Assembly: GCF_014048475.1 (NCBI RefSeq)
Contig: NZ_NWUS01000001.1
Location: 930,001-994,000 of the forward strand
Source of the DNA: Bombella favorum
GTDB taxonomy: Bacteria > Pseudomonadota > Alphaproteobacteria > Acetobacterales > Acetobacteraceae
Direction of reading: 5' to 3'
Length of the DNA: 64,000 bases
Shown one piece after another: positions 27,134 through 35,864 of the stretch. Each line of letters begins with the position of its first letter. The first letter of the stretch is position 1. The translations under genes were made by a program, and so were the position numbers. Below the pieces are notes generated by a model. That model was not told the origin of the DNA, ran no database searches, and worked only from the letters and a program-made list of their open reading frames with translations.

Positions 27134-28726
27134 TCAATGGCCGCCTCCTCCCCCATGACCGCCGCCCTTCATCGGGGACATGAGAAAACAGAATGGCACG
27201 ACACAGAGGGCCATGATCCCCAAAACATTGAAGAGCTGGTTATAGGCCAGCATGGCTACCTGCCGCAGGAACTCCTGATACATATGGGCAATGGCAAAGG
27301 CATGGGCACGCAACGGGGCCAGGCCATGCGCTTCCGCCAGCTGCTGGACACGAAAAAGATAATCCCGAAACTCCGGCCGTGAGGCAATGGCATGAGCAGA
27401 CACGTCCGTCTGCTGCACCTGCCGCATTTCCGTCAGGGCTGCCGTGGACAGTGAAATAGCCTGAGACCCAAAATAGTTCCGCACCATGCTGAACAGGGCG
27501 GATGCATCACCATTCAGCTCTCTCGGCAGGGTCGCATAGGCGATCGTGGAAATAGGCACGAACAGAAAAGCCAGAGGGGCCGTCTGTCTCATACGACAGA
27601 GCACCAGATACCAGAAATCCACACCAGAATAGAGCGTTGCCGCAAAAAAGCAGGACATCGCCATGAAGAAGAAACCCAACCCGATGAGATAGCGAACCTG
27701 CACATATTTCATCAGCATTCCCACAAAGGGAATCAGGACCATCACGGCCATACCTCCCGGCGCAAGAAGCTGCCCGGCAACCGTGGCCGTGTAGCCCTGC
27801 ACCTGCTGGGCAAACTGCGGAACAATCACGGCAGAAGCGTAAAGCAGCACCCCCACAGCACCGATCATAAAGGTACCAATGGCAAAGTTGCGGTCTTTCA
27901 GCACACTCAATCGCAGAAGAGGATTTTTAGCCTTGAGCAGCCAGATAACAGCCCCCAACGTGCAGAGGCCACCTATAACCGCCATGGTCACAATGAAAGG
28001 TGAACCGAACCAATCATCATCCTCGCCACGATCAGCCATGATTTCAAGACAGCCAAGACCCAATGAAATCAAGCTGACACCAATGACATCGACCCGTTCT
28101 CGCACGACTTTCACCCACGGCGGGTCTTCCACAAGGGCGATCACAGCCATGACGGTCAGAATACCGAACGGTACATTGACGTAGAAAATCCACCGCCATG
28201 AATAGGTATCTGTCAGCCATCCACCCACCAGCGGCCCCAAAACCGGCCCCACCACGATGGCCAGAGCTGTCAGCCCAAAGGCAGCTCCACGCTTCTCTGG
28301 GGGGAAAATATCAAGAATGATCGCCTGCTGTACTGGTTGCAGTCCACCACCAAAAAACCCCTGCATTAGGCGAAAAACCACCAACATCGGCAGAGACGTG
28401 GACAGCCCACAGAGGAAGGAGGACAACGTAAACATCGCCACGCAGATGAGGAAATACCGCTTCCGCCCAAACCTCTTGGATAGCCAGCTAGAGATTGTCA
28501 GCACGATCCCATTGGCCACAAGGTACGATGTCAGCGCCCATGTAGCATCATCATAGGAACTACCGAGCGCCCCAGCGATATGCGGCAGAGCCACATTAAC
28601 AATGGTGGTATCCAGCACCTCCATGAAGGCAGCCAGCGTCACCACGACGGCCACAAGCCATGGATTATGACGTGGCCGCCAATGCTGGTGGCTTTCTACT
28701 GATGAATCAGCCATATCCGGCCTCAC
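27134..28726 (-). CDS. emrB: DHA2-family drug exporter, EmrB-like
   Basis: A 530-residue major facilitator with 14 predicted helices, the DHA2 (EmrB/QacA) form. Hallmarks are the motif C-type opening LAAFMEVLDTTIVNVALPHIAG, LSSWLSKRFGRKRYFLICV (motif A), FRLMQGFFGGGLQPVQQAII and GPLVGGWLTDTYSWRWIFYV. It exports amphiphilic drugs by proton antiport with the membrane-fusion partner EmrA. Its ATG overlaps the emrA stop by four bases (28723-28726), giving coupled translation. The C-terminus ends in a glycine/histidine run (GGGHGGGGGH) that is not usual for EmrB and could bind metal. Confidence 0.93.
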   Translation of the reverse strand: MRPDMADSSVESHQHWRPRHNPWLVAVVVTLAAFMEVLDTTIVNVALPHIAGALGSSYDDATWALTSYLVANGIVLTISSWLSKRFGRKRYFLICVAMFTLSSFLCGLSTSLPMLVVFRLMQGFFGGGLQPVQQAIILDIFPPEKRGAAFGLTALAIVVGPVLGPLVGGWLTDTYSWRWIFYVNVPFGILTVMAVIALVEDPPWVKVVRERVDVIGVSLISLGLGCLEIMADRGEDDDWFGSPFIVTMAVIGGLCTLGAVIWLLKAKNPLLRLSVLKDRNFAIGTFMIGAVGVLLYASAVIVPQFAQQVQGYTATVAGQLLAPGGMAVMVLIPFVGMLMKYVQVRYLIGLGFFFMAMSCFFAATLYSGVDFWYLVLCRMRQTAPLAFLFVPISTIAYATLPRELNGDASALFSMVRNYFGSQAISLSTAALTEMRQVQQTDVSAHAIASRPEFRDYLFRVQQLAEAHGLAPLRAHAFAIAHMYQEFLRQVAMLAYNQLFNVLGIMALCVVPFCFLMSPMKGGGHGGGGGH

Positions 28727-29853
28727 TCACCCACATGGACGGTTGGCTCGACAGACATACCCAGTGAGAGGGGCAGCTTGTCATCAAGCCCGCTGTCGAT
28801 CAGGATTTTGACAGGAATACGCTGCACGGTTTTCACAAAGTTCCCTGTGGCATTTTCCGGCGGGAAGGCACTAAAGGACTCACCAGACCCTCTCTGTATG
28901 GTATCCACATGGCCTTTCAGATGGAGCTGAGGATAAGCATCTACCTCAATCTCGGCCTTCTGGCCGGGGCGCATGTCAGAGAGCTGTGTTTCCTTATAAT
29001 TAGCAACAATCCAGACATCCTTCGCCACGATAGAGAACATCTCCTGCCCTACCTGCACGAAATTACCCTGCTCCACCGTACGCTGTGAGACCCAGCCATC
29101 CCGCGGGGCCCGAATATCCATCCAATCCACATTCTGGCGGGCGAGTTCCAACTCTGCCTGTGCTGATTTCAACGTGGCTTGAGCCTGTGTGTAATGAGCA
29201 TAGGCATTGCCAATATTCGCCTTTACCGGCTCAGCCTGTGTTAACTGGCCCTGCGCCTGCATGACAGAAGCCGTGGCTTCATCCAAGGCAGCACGGGCAT
29301 AGTCAATATTCTGCTGGGTCGTAGCAGCACGCTCTACACGATGCTGCCGGACATAATCCGTCTGAGCCCGGAAAAGACGAGCCTTCGCCTCTTGAAGGGC
29401 TCCCTGAGCGGCCATTAACTGGCCGGGATAATTCTTCTGCGCCACAGCATAGGACAGATCGTAGGAGACCATATCTGCCTCAGCCTGCGCTACGGCAGCT
29501 TCGGCCCGATGCAATTGCGCCAGATAATCCCGGCCATCAATTTGCACCAAAAGATCACCCTTATGGACGAACTGGTTATCGTCTACCAGCAAACGAGACA
29601 CATACCCGCTGACATGTGCTGCGATGGAAATCTTACGGCCTGTCACATAGGCGTCATCCGTTTCAACCTTGTTCCGGTTGAAAAAGAAATACAACCCGAT
29701 ACCCAGCACAACCATGACCAGAATAAGGATCAGAATAAGTTTCCTGGCGCCACGATCCTTGAAGGGCTTTTCTGTCTGGTCCGAGGCTGCCTGCTGCTCC
29801 TTGCCACCCTGTGCGGCTGAATGAGTATCAGACTGTGTATCGGACTGTGCCAT
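28723..29853 (-). CDS. emrA: HlyD/EmrA-family membrane fusion protein
   Basis: A 376-residue periplasmic adaptor. A cytoplasmic N-terminus rich in Gln/Ser is followed by one membrane helix (ILILILVMVVLGIGLYFFF), then the biotinyl-lipoyl-like motifs VETDDAYVTGRKISIAAHVSGYV and DNQFVHKGDLLVQIDGRDY, an alpha hairpin of about 130 residues and the closing IRAPRDGWVSQRTVEQGNFVQVG. It joins EmrB to the outer membrane factor. The ATG at 29853 has gaggtg upstream; a GTG two codons earlier (29859) is possible. It is the first gene of the emrAB operon, and a TetR-type inverted repeat sits about 100 bases upstream. Confidence 0.93.
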   Translation of the reverse strand: MAQSDTQSDTHSAAQGGKEQQAASDQTEKPFKDRGARKLILILILVMVVLGIGLYFFFNRNKVETDDAYVTGRKISIAAHVSGYVSRLLVDDNQFVHKGDLLVQIDGRDYLAQLHRAEAAVAQAEADMVSYDLSYAVAQKNYPGQLMAAQGALQEAKARLFRAQTDYVRQHRVERAATTQQNIDYARAALDEATASVMQAQGQLTQAEPVKANIGNAYAHYTQAQATLKSAQAELELARQNVDWMDIRAPRDGWVSQRTVEQGNFVQVGQEMFSIVAKDVWIVANYKETQLSDMRPGQKAEIEVDAYPQLHLKGHVDTIQRGSGESFSAFPPENATGNFVKTVQRIPVKILIDSGLDDKLPLSLGMSVEPTVHVGE

Positions 29854-29951
29854 GGTCACCTCTAGAATATGAAATTATCCGTCCTACACCCTGTCAGCGT
29901 GGCTATGACCTGCATGGCTGTGACTGGACCAACGATGATCTGAAAAGAAAA

Positions 29952-29969
29952 AATGACCGACCGGTCATT
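29952..29969. promoter_or_regulatory. TetR-type operator in front of emrA
   Basis: The sequence aatgaccgaccggtcatt is an inverted repeat with perfect 8-base arms (aatgaccg/cggtcatt) and a 2-base centre. TetR/AcrR family sites are often of this kind. On the emrA strand it lies just after a tataaa that may be a -10 element, so binding would block transcription. The TetR gene at 26460-27104 is the obvious candidate regulator. Confidence 0.6.
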
Positions 29970-30000
29970 CTTTATACAAAAAGGAACTATCCCATTCATA

Positions 30001-30024
30001 TGGAACAATCAAGCACTTGTTCCA
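30001..30024. promoter_or_regulatory. Second inverted repeat upstream of emrA
   Basis: Perfect 8-base arms tggaacaa (30001-30008) and ttgttcca (30017-30024) with an 8-base spacer. It lies 31 bases further upstream than the TetR-type site. The different arm sequence suggests another regulator, or a symmetric element without regulatory meaning. Confidence 0.35.
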
Positions 30025-30114
30025 GAATGGCCATTTTTATGAAGAATTCATAACCGTTACGGCTCCTACCACATAGCAGAAGCCCGCAACGACAAAACTG
30101 GAAGGAAGCCTCCC

Positions 30115-31026
30115 TCAGCCTTCTATAGAGGCTCTACGCCGACTCGCTGCCTGAAACGTGTTATACAGCAAACAGGCAATGGTCATCGGCCCGACACCTC
30201 CCGGCACCGGTGTGATATGCCCAGCGATCTTGCTGGCCTCTTCAAACACCACATCCCCGACCAGACGGCTCTTACCTTCCGGGGTCTGCACACGGGTGAT
30301 GCCAACATCAATGACAGTCGCACCGGGCTTAATCCAGCTGCCCTTCACCAGCTCCGCCTTGCCAGTAGCCACAACGATGATATCAGCCTCCCGGGCCAAT
30401 GCCTCGATATTACGGGTATAAATATGCGCTATGGTTACAGTGCAATTAGCCTTAAGCAGAAGCTGCGCCATCGGCTTGCCCACCAGATTAGAGGCCCCGA
30501 TAACAATAGCCTTCATCCCTGTCATATCCGCATGGACGGACTGTAACAGCTTGAGACACCCCAACGGCGTACAGGGAACGATGCCATTCTCCATCCCCAA
30601 GGCCAAACGACCGGTGTTGACCTCACCCAGCCCGTCCACGTCCTTATCCGGATGGATAGCGTTAGTCACAGTAGCAGCATCAATCTGCGGCGGTAGCGGC
30701 AACTGAACAAGAATGCCATCTACCTTAGGGTTAGCGTTCAGCTCGCTAATCAGGGCCAGAAGCTCTTCCTGCGAGGTGCTTTCTGGCATCATATGCATGA
30801 AGGACTTCATCCCCGCCCGATGGGTCTGAATCGCCTTGTTTTTAACATACACTTCCGAGGCAGGATCATTACCGACAAGCACTACAGCCAGACCGGGCAG
30901 CTCGTGCCCCTTCTCGACCAGCTGCTCCACCTGACCACGGATTTCATCTGTCATTCTGGCCGCCATGGCCTTACCATCAATCAGTTCTGCCTTACCGCCT
31001 GCATGTACGGTGGATGATGCTGTCAT
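30115..31026 (-). CDS. folD: Bifunctional methylenetetrahydrofolate dehydrogenase/cyclohydrolase FolD
   Basis: A 303-residue FolD, the cytoplasmic enzyme that interconverts 5,10-methylene-, 5,10-methenyl- and 10-formyl-tetrahydrofolate with NADP. Signatures include VYVKNKAIQTHRAGM with the catalytic Lys, GILVQLPLPPQI, HPDKDVDGLGEVNTGRLALG, the nucleotide-binding VIGASNLVGKPMAQLLL and the closing TPVPGGVGPMTIACLLYNT. Length is slightly above the usual 285-300. The start at 31026 has ggagag upstream; reading to 31086 adds unmatched residues. It is divergent from the threonine aldolase gene, and both feed one-carbon metabolism. Confidence 0.96.
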   Translation of the reverse strand: MTASSTVHAGGKAELIDGKAMAARMTDEIRGQVEQLVEKGHELPGLAVVLVGNDPASEVYVKNKAIQTHRAGMKSFMHMMPESTSQEELLALISELNANPKVDGILVQLPLPPQIDAATVTNAIHPDKDVDGLGEVNTGRLALGMENGIVPCTPLGCLKLLQSVHADMTGMKAIVIGASNLVGKPMAQLLLKANCTVTIAHIYTRNIEALAREADIIVVATGKAELVKGSWIKPGATVIDVGITRVQTPEGKSRLVGDVVFEEASKIAGHITPVPGGVGPMTIACLLYNTFQAASRRRASIEG

Positions 31027-31126
31027 GAACGTACTCTCCGCCAAAACCGGTGTTTCCCGCCTCTCTATGCCCATTGGACAAGACATGACAAGACCTGATC
31101 TTTACGCTAGAGACTAGGAACCAGAA

Positions 31127-32230
31127 ATGGGCAGCCCCTCCAGCAAGGATGAAGGAACTCACCTCGTGCGTGATAATCTACGCAAGAATTTTGCCAGCGA
31201 TAATGTAACCCCTGCCTGCCCGGCTGTCATGCAGGCCATCGCTGATGCCAATACAGGCAATGTTCCTTCCTATGGTCATGATGACCTCTCCCTAACGCTG
31301 AACCAGCGTTTCGGTGAGGTGTTCGAGGCAGAGGTGGCTGTCTTCCCCGTTGCGACAGGTACAGCAACCAACTCCCTCGCCCTCTCTGCCATGGTTCCCC
31401 CCTACGGGAGCGTGCTGTGCGACCAGAGTGCCCACATTAATAATGAAGAAGGTGGCGCCCCTGAATTCTTTACTCAAGGGGCAAAACTCATTGGCATCCC
31501 TTCGCCAGAAGGGCGGATGGACCCGGCAGGTCTAGCACCAACACTTCAGCAAAACCGCTCTAAGGGAGTTCTAGCTCCTCCATTCACTGCACTCTCCATC
31601 ACGCAGGCCACTGAATGGGGCACGACCTATCCCTGCACCACCATTGCTGCCCTGTCTGAAGTTGCCCATGAGTATGGCTTGACCGTCCATATGGACGGCT
31701 CCCGTCTGGGTAATGCCATTGCTCATCTGAATTGCAGCCCCGCCGATACCACATGGAAAGCCGGCATAGATGTGCTGAGCTTCGGCGGTACAAAAGCCGG
31801 TGCTATGGCAGCAGAGGCCATTGTCTTCTTCCTCAATGACCGGACACGCCCCATGGTGGATAGCATGGCACGCCGTATCAAGCGGGGTGGGCATCTATGG
31901 TCCAAACAGCGTTTTATGGCAGCGCAGCTTCTTGCCCTGCTGAAAGATGATCTCTGGCTGGAAAACTGCCGTCACGCTAATGCGATGTGCCAGCGTCTGC
32001 GCCATGGTCTGTACAAACACCCTGCCGTTAATCTACCGTTCGCCACAGAAAGCAACGAGATTTTCGCTGTCCTACCGGAAGCACAGGTGGAACAACTCCA
32101 CGCCGAAGGCTACCAGTTTTACACCTATCCCACCCCACAAGGTGTACCGGGCAAGCTGGTCCGCTTCGTCACCAGCTTCTACACCCGGCCCGAAGATGCT
32201 GATGCCCTGCTGGCGAGCCTCATTAGCTGA
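31127..32230 (+). CDS. Threonine aldolase family PLP enzyme
   Basis: A 367-residue pyridoxal-phosphate enzyme of the beta-eliminating lyase/threonine aldolase family, which cleaves L-threonine or L-allo-threonine to glycine and acetaldehyde. Typical segments are PSYGHDDLSLTLNQRFGEVF, PVATGTATNSLAL, AHINNEEGGAPEFFTQGAKL, TVHMDGSRLGNAIAHL and the PLP Lys in DVLSFGGTKAGAMAAEAIVF. Length is normal (about 350). An aggaa run precedes the ATG by seven bases. It is divergent from folD, which fits glycine and folate-linked one-carbon supply. Confidence 0.9.
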   Translation: MGSPSSKDEGTHLVRDNLRKNFASDNVTPACPAVMQAIADANTGNVPSYGHDDLSLTLNQRFGEVFEAEVAVFPVATGTATNSLALSAMVPPYGSVLCDQSAHINNEEGGAPEFFTQGAKLIGIPSPEGRMDPAGLAPTLQQNRSKGVLAPPFTALSITQATEWGTTYPCTTIAALSEVAHEYGLTVHMDGSRLGNAIAHLNCSPADTTWKAGIDVLSFGGTKAGAMAAEAIVFFLNDRTRPMVDSMARRIKRGGHLWSKQRFMAAQLLALLKDDLWLENCRHANAMCQRLRHGLYKHPAVNLPFATESNEIFAVLPEAQVEQLHAEGYQFYTYPTPQGVPGKLVRFVTSFYTRPEDADALLASLIS

Positions 32231-32242
32231 CAGGCTGCCTCT

Positions 32243-33976
32243 TCATAAAACAACAGTAAACTGGAGCCCAAACACGGCAGCATCATGATAGGCTGTCGTG
32301 GCGCTGGGCCGCTGGATATACTGAAAATCCGGCTGAAGTGCCATCGCTCGGGCAACATGGGCACTATAAAACAGCTCATAAACATTTTCATGAGACTGCA
32401 CACCATCCACAGCCCCCCACCGGTTAGGCAGGAAAGGACGGCCTAACAGCACTGATGCCTCTTGCTGATGCGTGGCTGATGAGCTGATCCCCAGGTGTTG
32501 CCACATCACCCCTACCGTATCGAGTGGCCGGTTCCAGAGACGCCCGGTCTCCAGCAGGCCCAACCATTCATGTTCATGAACGGATACAGTTTTGCCATCA
32601 GTATACATGGCACCACCCAACAGGATGAGCCCGTTACTTTCCCCCGGCCCATGCCGCAATAGCATCTGGTCCGCCATGAACCACGCACTATTCATACCCG
32701 CCCGATAACGTTGCGGGCGGCCTGTCAGGAGAAATGGCTGCCCGTAGGCATCACGGTACAGATCGGGATAGCGGGAGTTATCATAAGAATAACCGAGCTT
32801 GTAGTGGCCTGTCAGATGATGTCGGCCAAACTCTGGCAGCCAGCCTAGTTCTACCGGCGTAGAAAACTTGCCCAATCCATCCTGCGCCCATGACCAACCA
32901 GAAATACCGCCATTGTAGCCATGCGGGCTAACAGCAAACAGCCCACCCATGACATAAAACCCCCTAATGGGCATGACATGCACAACCATACCCAAATTAC
33001 CGGAGGGCCAGTCCCTATTACCATTGGTATACTTGTTCGGCCCCGGGTTGCCGCAAATAGCAACGTTCATGAAGTCACAGAACAAAGGCGATGCCGCAAA
33101 AAATGACCCAACCGGCATCCACCCCACATTCAGATTTACCCGCTCCTTCCAAAAGGACCGTTCGCCATACATCGCCACAAGATGCGCCACCACATTGCCA
33201 CGGGCCCCGTAAATCTCCTGCGAGGCTGCCAGCGTATCCCCGAATTCAGTCGATACGCTCCGCCCGTGCCCGTTGACGATGATGGTATGTGTCTTGAAAT
33301 TTCGAAGCCCGGCAAGTTTCTGCCAATCAATGTCCAGCTCCAACCCAACCTGGCCCGCATTGCTATTGGCCCGTTTCTTACCACCTGTCAGGTTCCCGGC
33401 CAGTTCTTCATTAAGCGACACAAGCAGGCTGATGCCATGGTCGACCAGCCACGGCTGGATGCCGCCCCAGTCCCCAAAGAAATGCTGATCCTTTACGGAA
33501 GGAGGATTGTACCGTTTCCGTGTAAGGACCTCATCGGAGATAGCATCACTATGCACGGCATTAATGACATCTGGCAGAACGGTCGCTGTTTTCTTCCTAT
33601 CATTCTGCCGTGCCACAATAGCCGCAGCAACGGCTGCCGCCTTGCGTTTTTCCTCTAACCGTTGGGCTTCACGCTGTTTGTAACGCTGCCAATCCGTGAC
33701 AAACTGACGCCCATAAACCAGCTTATGACGGCGACCACTCCAACCCGGCTGGTGTCGCCGATGGTACACAACATGCAGCGGCACCTTTATGTCTGGTTTT
33801 GCACCCTGTGCGGCAGAAACCTCCGCCCCCTTCGCCTGCCCGCCTGACAGGCCAACAAGAAGGCAGACCAACACACCACACATAGTTGGAACGGACCAGA
33901 ATATGTACGACCACTGGCCGAAGGACAGGCTGTCATTCTTCCCCAAAGCCGTCATCTCCCGGACTGACGGCAGCAC
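32243..33976 (-). CDS. OprB-family porin with N-terminal coiled-coil insert
   Basis: A 577-residue outer membrane porin related to the OprB protein at 21871-23415; the shared pattern includes LELDIDWQKLAGLRNFKTHTIIV, GYNGGISGWSW, ELGWLPEFGRHHLTGHYKLG and FMADQMLLRHG. Unlike the first copy it has, after the signal region (VPTMCGVLVCLLVGLSGGQA), a stretch of about 60 charged residues (WQRYKQREAQRLEEKRKAA, then ARQNDRKK) that is predicted to be helical or coiled coil. Such inserts may anchor the porin to peptidoglycan. The apparent start is a GTG at 33976; an ATG at 33955 is also possible. Confidence 0.83.
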   Translation of the reverse strand: MLPSVREMTALGKNDSLSFGQWSYIFWSVPTMCGVLVCLLVGLSGGQAKGAEVSAAQGAKPDIKVPLHVVYHRRHQPGWSGRRHKLVYGRQFVTDWQRYKQREAQRLEEKRKAAAVAAAIVARQNDRKKTATVLPDVINAVHSDAISDEVLTRKRYNPPSVKDQHFFGDWGGIQPWLVDHGISLLVSLNEELAGNLTGGKKRANSNAGQVGLELDIDWQKLAGLRNFKTHTIIVNGHGRSVSTEFGDTLAASQEIYGARGNVVAHLVAMYGERSFWKERVNLNVGWMPVGSFFAASPLFCDFMNVAICGNPGPNKYTNGNRDWPSGNLGMVVHVMPIRGFYVMGGLFAVSPHGYNGGISGWSWAQDGLGKFSTPVELGWLPEFGRHHLTGHYKLGYSYDNSRYPDLYRDAYGQPFLLTGRPQRYRAGMNSAWFMADQMLLRHGPGESNGLILLGGAMYTDGKTVSVHEHEWLGLLETGRLWNRPLDTVGVMWQHLGISSSATHQQEASVLLGRPFLPNRWGAVDGVQSHENVYELFYSAHVARAMALQPDFQYIQRPSATTAYHDAAVFGLQFTVVL

Positions 33977-34123
33977 CTGCTGCCATACCTCTCAATGTGA
34001 TGGATAGTCCCTCACTACCGGGAATGGAGCGGACCGTAAACGGACCACACAGAAAATCCTGCTCCTCTGTTACAGAAAAGCAGGATTCTCATAGCCGATT
34101 AAACCTAAAACAAAGCGAGACGC

Positions 34124-35656
34124 TTACTGGCCGTCTTCGCCATCATCGTCACCATCGCTCGCTCCATCCGGGGAGACAGCCACAAAAAGCTGCTGGCCAT
34201 CTCGCAGAATACGCAGCAACGGCGGCTGATGCTGCTTGAGCACCTTTTGCACCAGCATGACCACAGCGTGAGGATTGGCCGTCATCTGGTTGCCAACGGC
34301 AACAATAATATCCCCTGGTCGAATGCCGGCATGTTCTGCCGGGCTGCCCTGTGCCACATCGGCCACAATGCAACCCTGCACGCTGTCATCCAGCCCCATC
34401 TCCTGCCGTATCCGTGGTGTCAGCACACCCAGAGCCAGCCCAAGCTTGCCAGAAGGTGCATCAGCCGTGCTGCCATCTGTGCTGTTTCCTTCCTGCCCAC
34501 TACGAGCCTGATTACCGACTGTAATGGCCAGTGGCATGGTCTTTCCATCCCGCAGCACCGTAAAGGTGCCTTTAGAACCCGGCGCCATGGACACAACCTT
34601 AACAGCAAGATCGTGAGCACTGCGGACATCATGACCATCCACGGACAGCACCACGTCCCCACTCTTCAGACCGGCCTTATCCGCCGGACCACCCTTGATG
34701 AGATTAGCAATCAACGCACCATGGGCCGGTGAACCGGGATGATTACTACTCACAAGGCCAAGAGCACGGGCCATAGTCGGGGTGATGTCCTGCGTCTCCA
34801 CCCCAATGAAACCACGCACCACATGGCCAGTCGCCCGCAACTGGTCCACCACCGACCGCACCGTGGCAGAAGGAATGGCAAAGCCAATCCCGATGGAACC
34901 ACCGCCATTAGGCGACATAATCATGGAATTAACGCCAATCACCTTGCCATCCAGCGTGATCAGCGGGCCACCAGAATTACCGTGGTTGATCGGCGCATCC
35001 ACCTGTATGAAGTCGTTATAAGCACCGGAATGGAGGTCACGCCCCAGAGCGGAAATGATGCCCGCTGTTACCGTCCCGCCAAGGCCATAAGGGTTACCAA
35101 CTGCTACGACCCACTGCCCCGGCTGGACATCATCAGAATTGCCCAGCTCGACATAAGGCAGGTGATCAGCCTTCACACGCAGCAGTGCAATATCCGTCTT
35201 GGCGTCGTGCCCGATGACCTTCGCAGGTATAGTCGTACCGTCATCCAGCTTCACGCTGACTTTGGTTGCCCCATTGATGACGTGGTTATTGGTAACAATG
35301 TACCCATCAGCCGAAATGATGAACCCCGACCCTCTGGCCTCCACCGTACGGTTGGAGGGCATCCCCGGCATCATCTGAAATGGGAATGGGAAAGGAAAGG
35401 AAAAGCCCTGCGGGCCACCATTACCATCAGACGGCCCATCCCCTCCGTCATCGGCTCCCTCACGGATATGCGCCGTGATGGATACCACCGCCGGTTTGAC
35501 CTGTTTTACAATCTGCACGAAATCGGGAACTTGCCCACCCGACATCTGCGGGCGGATAGGAGCATTCTGAGCCACAGCGGGCACGGTGGCACCGGCCATA
35601 CCCAACACAGGTACCATAGCCAGACATGCCAGAGAGAGACGGGAAGGCGGCTTCAT
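34124..35656 (-). CDS. Do-family serine protease (DegP/HtrA/MucD-like)
   Basis: A 510-residue periplasmic protease and chaperone. A signal peptide (LSLACLAMVPVLGMAGATVPAVAQ) leads to a trypsin-like domain with the triad His in IVTNNHVINGA, Asp in HDAKTDIALLRV and Ser in INHGNSGGPLITLDG. Two PDZ domains follow, the first starting near VRGFIGVETQDITPTMARAL and the second near LGLALGVLTPRIRQEM. Members degrade misfolded envelope proteins. A glycine/asparate-rich linker lies before the protease domain (residues 70-95) and an Asp/Gly-rich tail ends the protein. The ATG at 35656 has agga upstream; one at 35665 is also open. Confidence 0.94.
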   Translation of the reverse strand: MKPPSRLSLACLAMVPVLGMAGATVPAVAQNAPIRPQMSGGQVPDFVQIVKQVKPAVVSITAHIREGADDGGDGPSDGNGGPQGFSFPFPFPFQMMPGMPSNRTVEARGSGFIISADGYIVTNNHVINGATKVSVKLDDGTTIPAKVIGHDAKTDIALLRVKADHLPYVELGNSDDVQPGQWVVAVGNPYGLGGTVTAGIISALGRDLHSGAYNDFIQVDAPINHGNSGGPLITLDGKVIGVNSMIMSPNGGGSIGIGFAIPSATVRSVVDQLRATGHVVRGFIGVETQDITPTMARALGLVSSNHPGSPAHGALIANLIKGGPADKAGLKSGDVVLSVDGHDVRSAHDLAVKVVSMAPGSKGTFTVLRDGKTMPLAITVGNQARSGQEGNSTDGSTADAPSGKLGLALGVLTPRIRQEMGLDDSVQGCIVADVAQGSPAEHAGIRPGDIIVAVGNQMTANPHAVVMLVQKVLKQHQPPLLRILRDGQQLFVAVSPDGASDGDDDGEDGQ

Positions 35657-35864
35657 CGCAAACATTTCCTGACACTAGATGTTAAACTCTTCTCAACCGG
35701 AGCTGCCCTACTAGATAGGGACAGGACTGCCCGCTCTGCAAGCATCCGCAGGCCAGTGTCACCTAAAAGAAATGTAAGGCATACCCGCATCATCCACTGC
35801 CCCCCGACAGCCATTTCCTCGCAGACTCTTGCTGACAAAGCGGCAGAATTTTAAAATAGGCACC

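Noticed and set aside
34739-35854. 371-codon plus-strand frame antisense to the Do-type protease
   Set aside because: It covers the DegP/HtrA gene, which has a full triad and two PDZ domains; the antisense frame has no recognisable domain and a His/Arg-rich composition typical of shadow frames.
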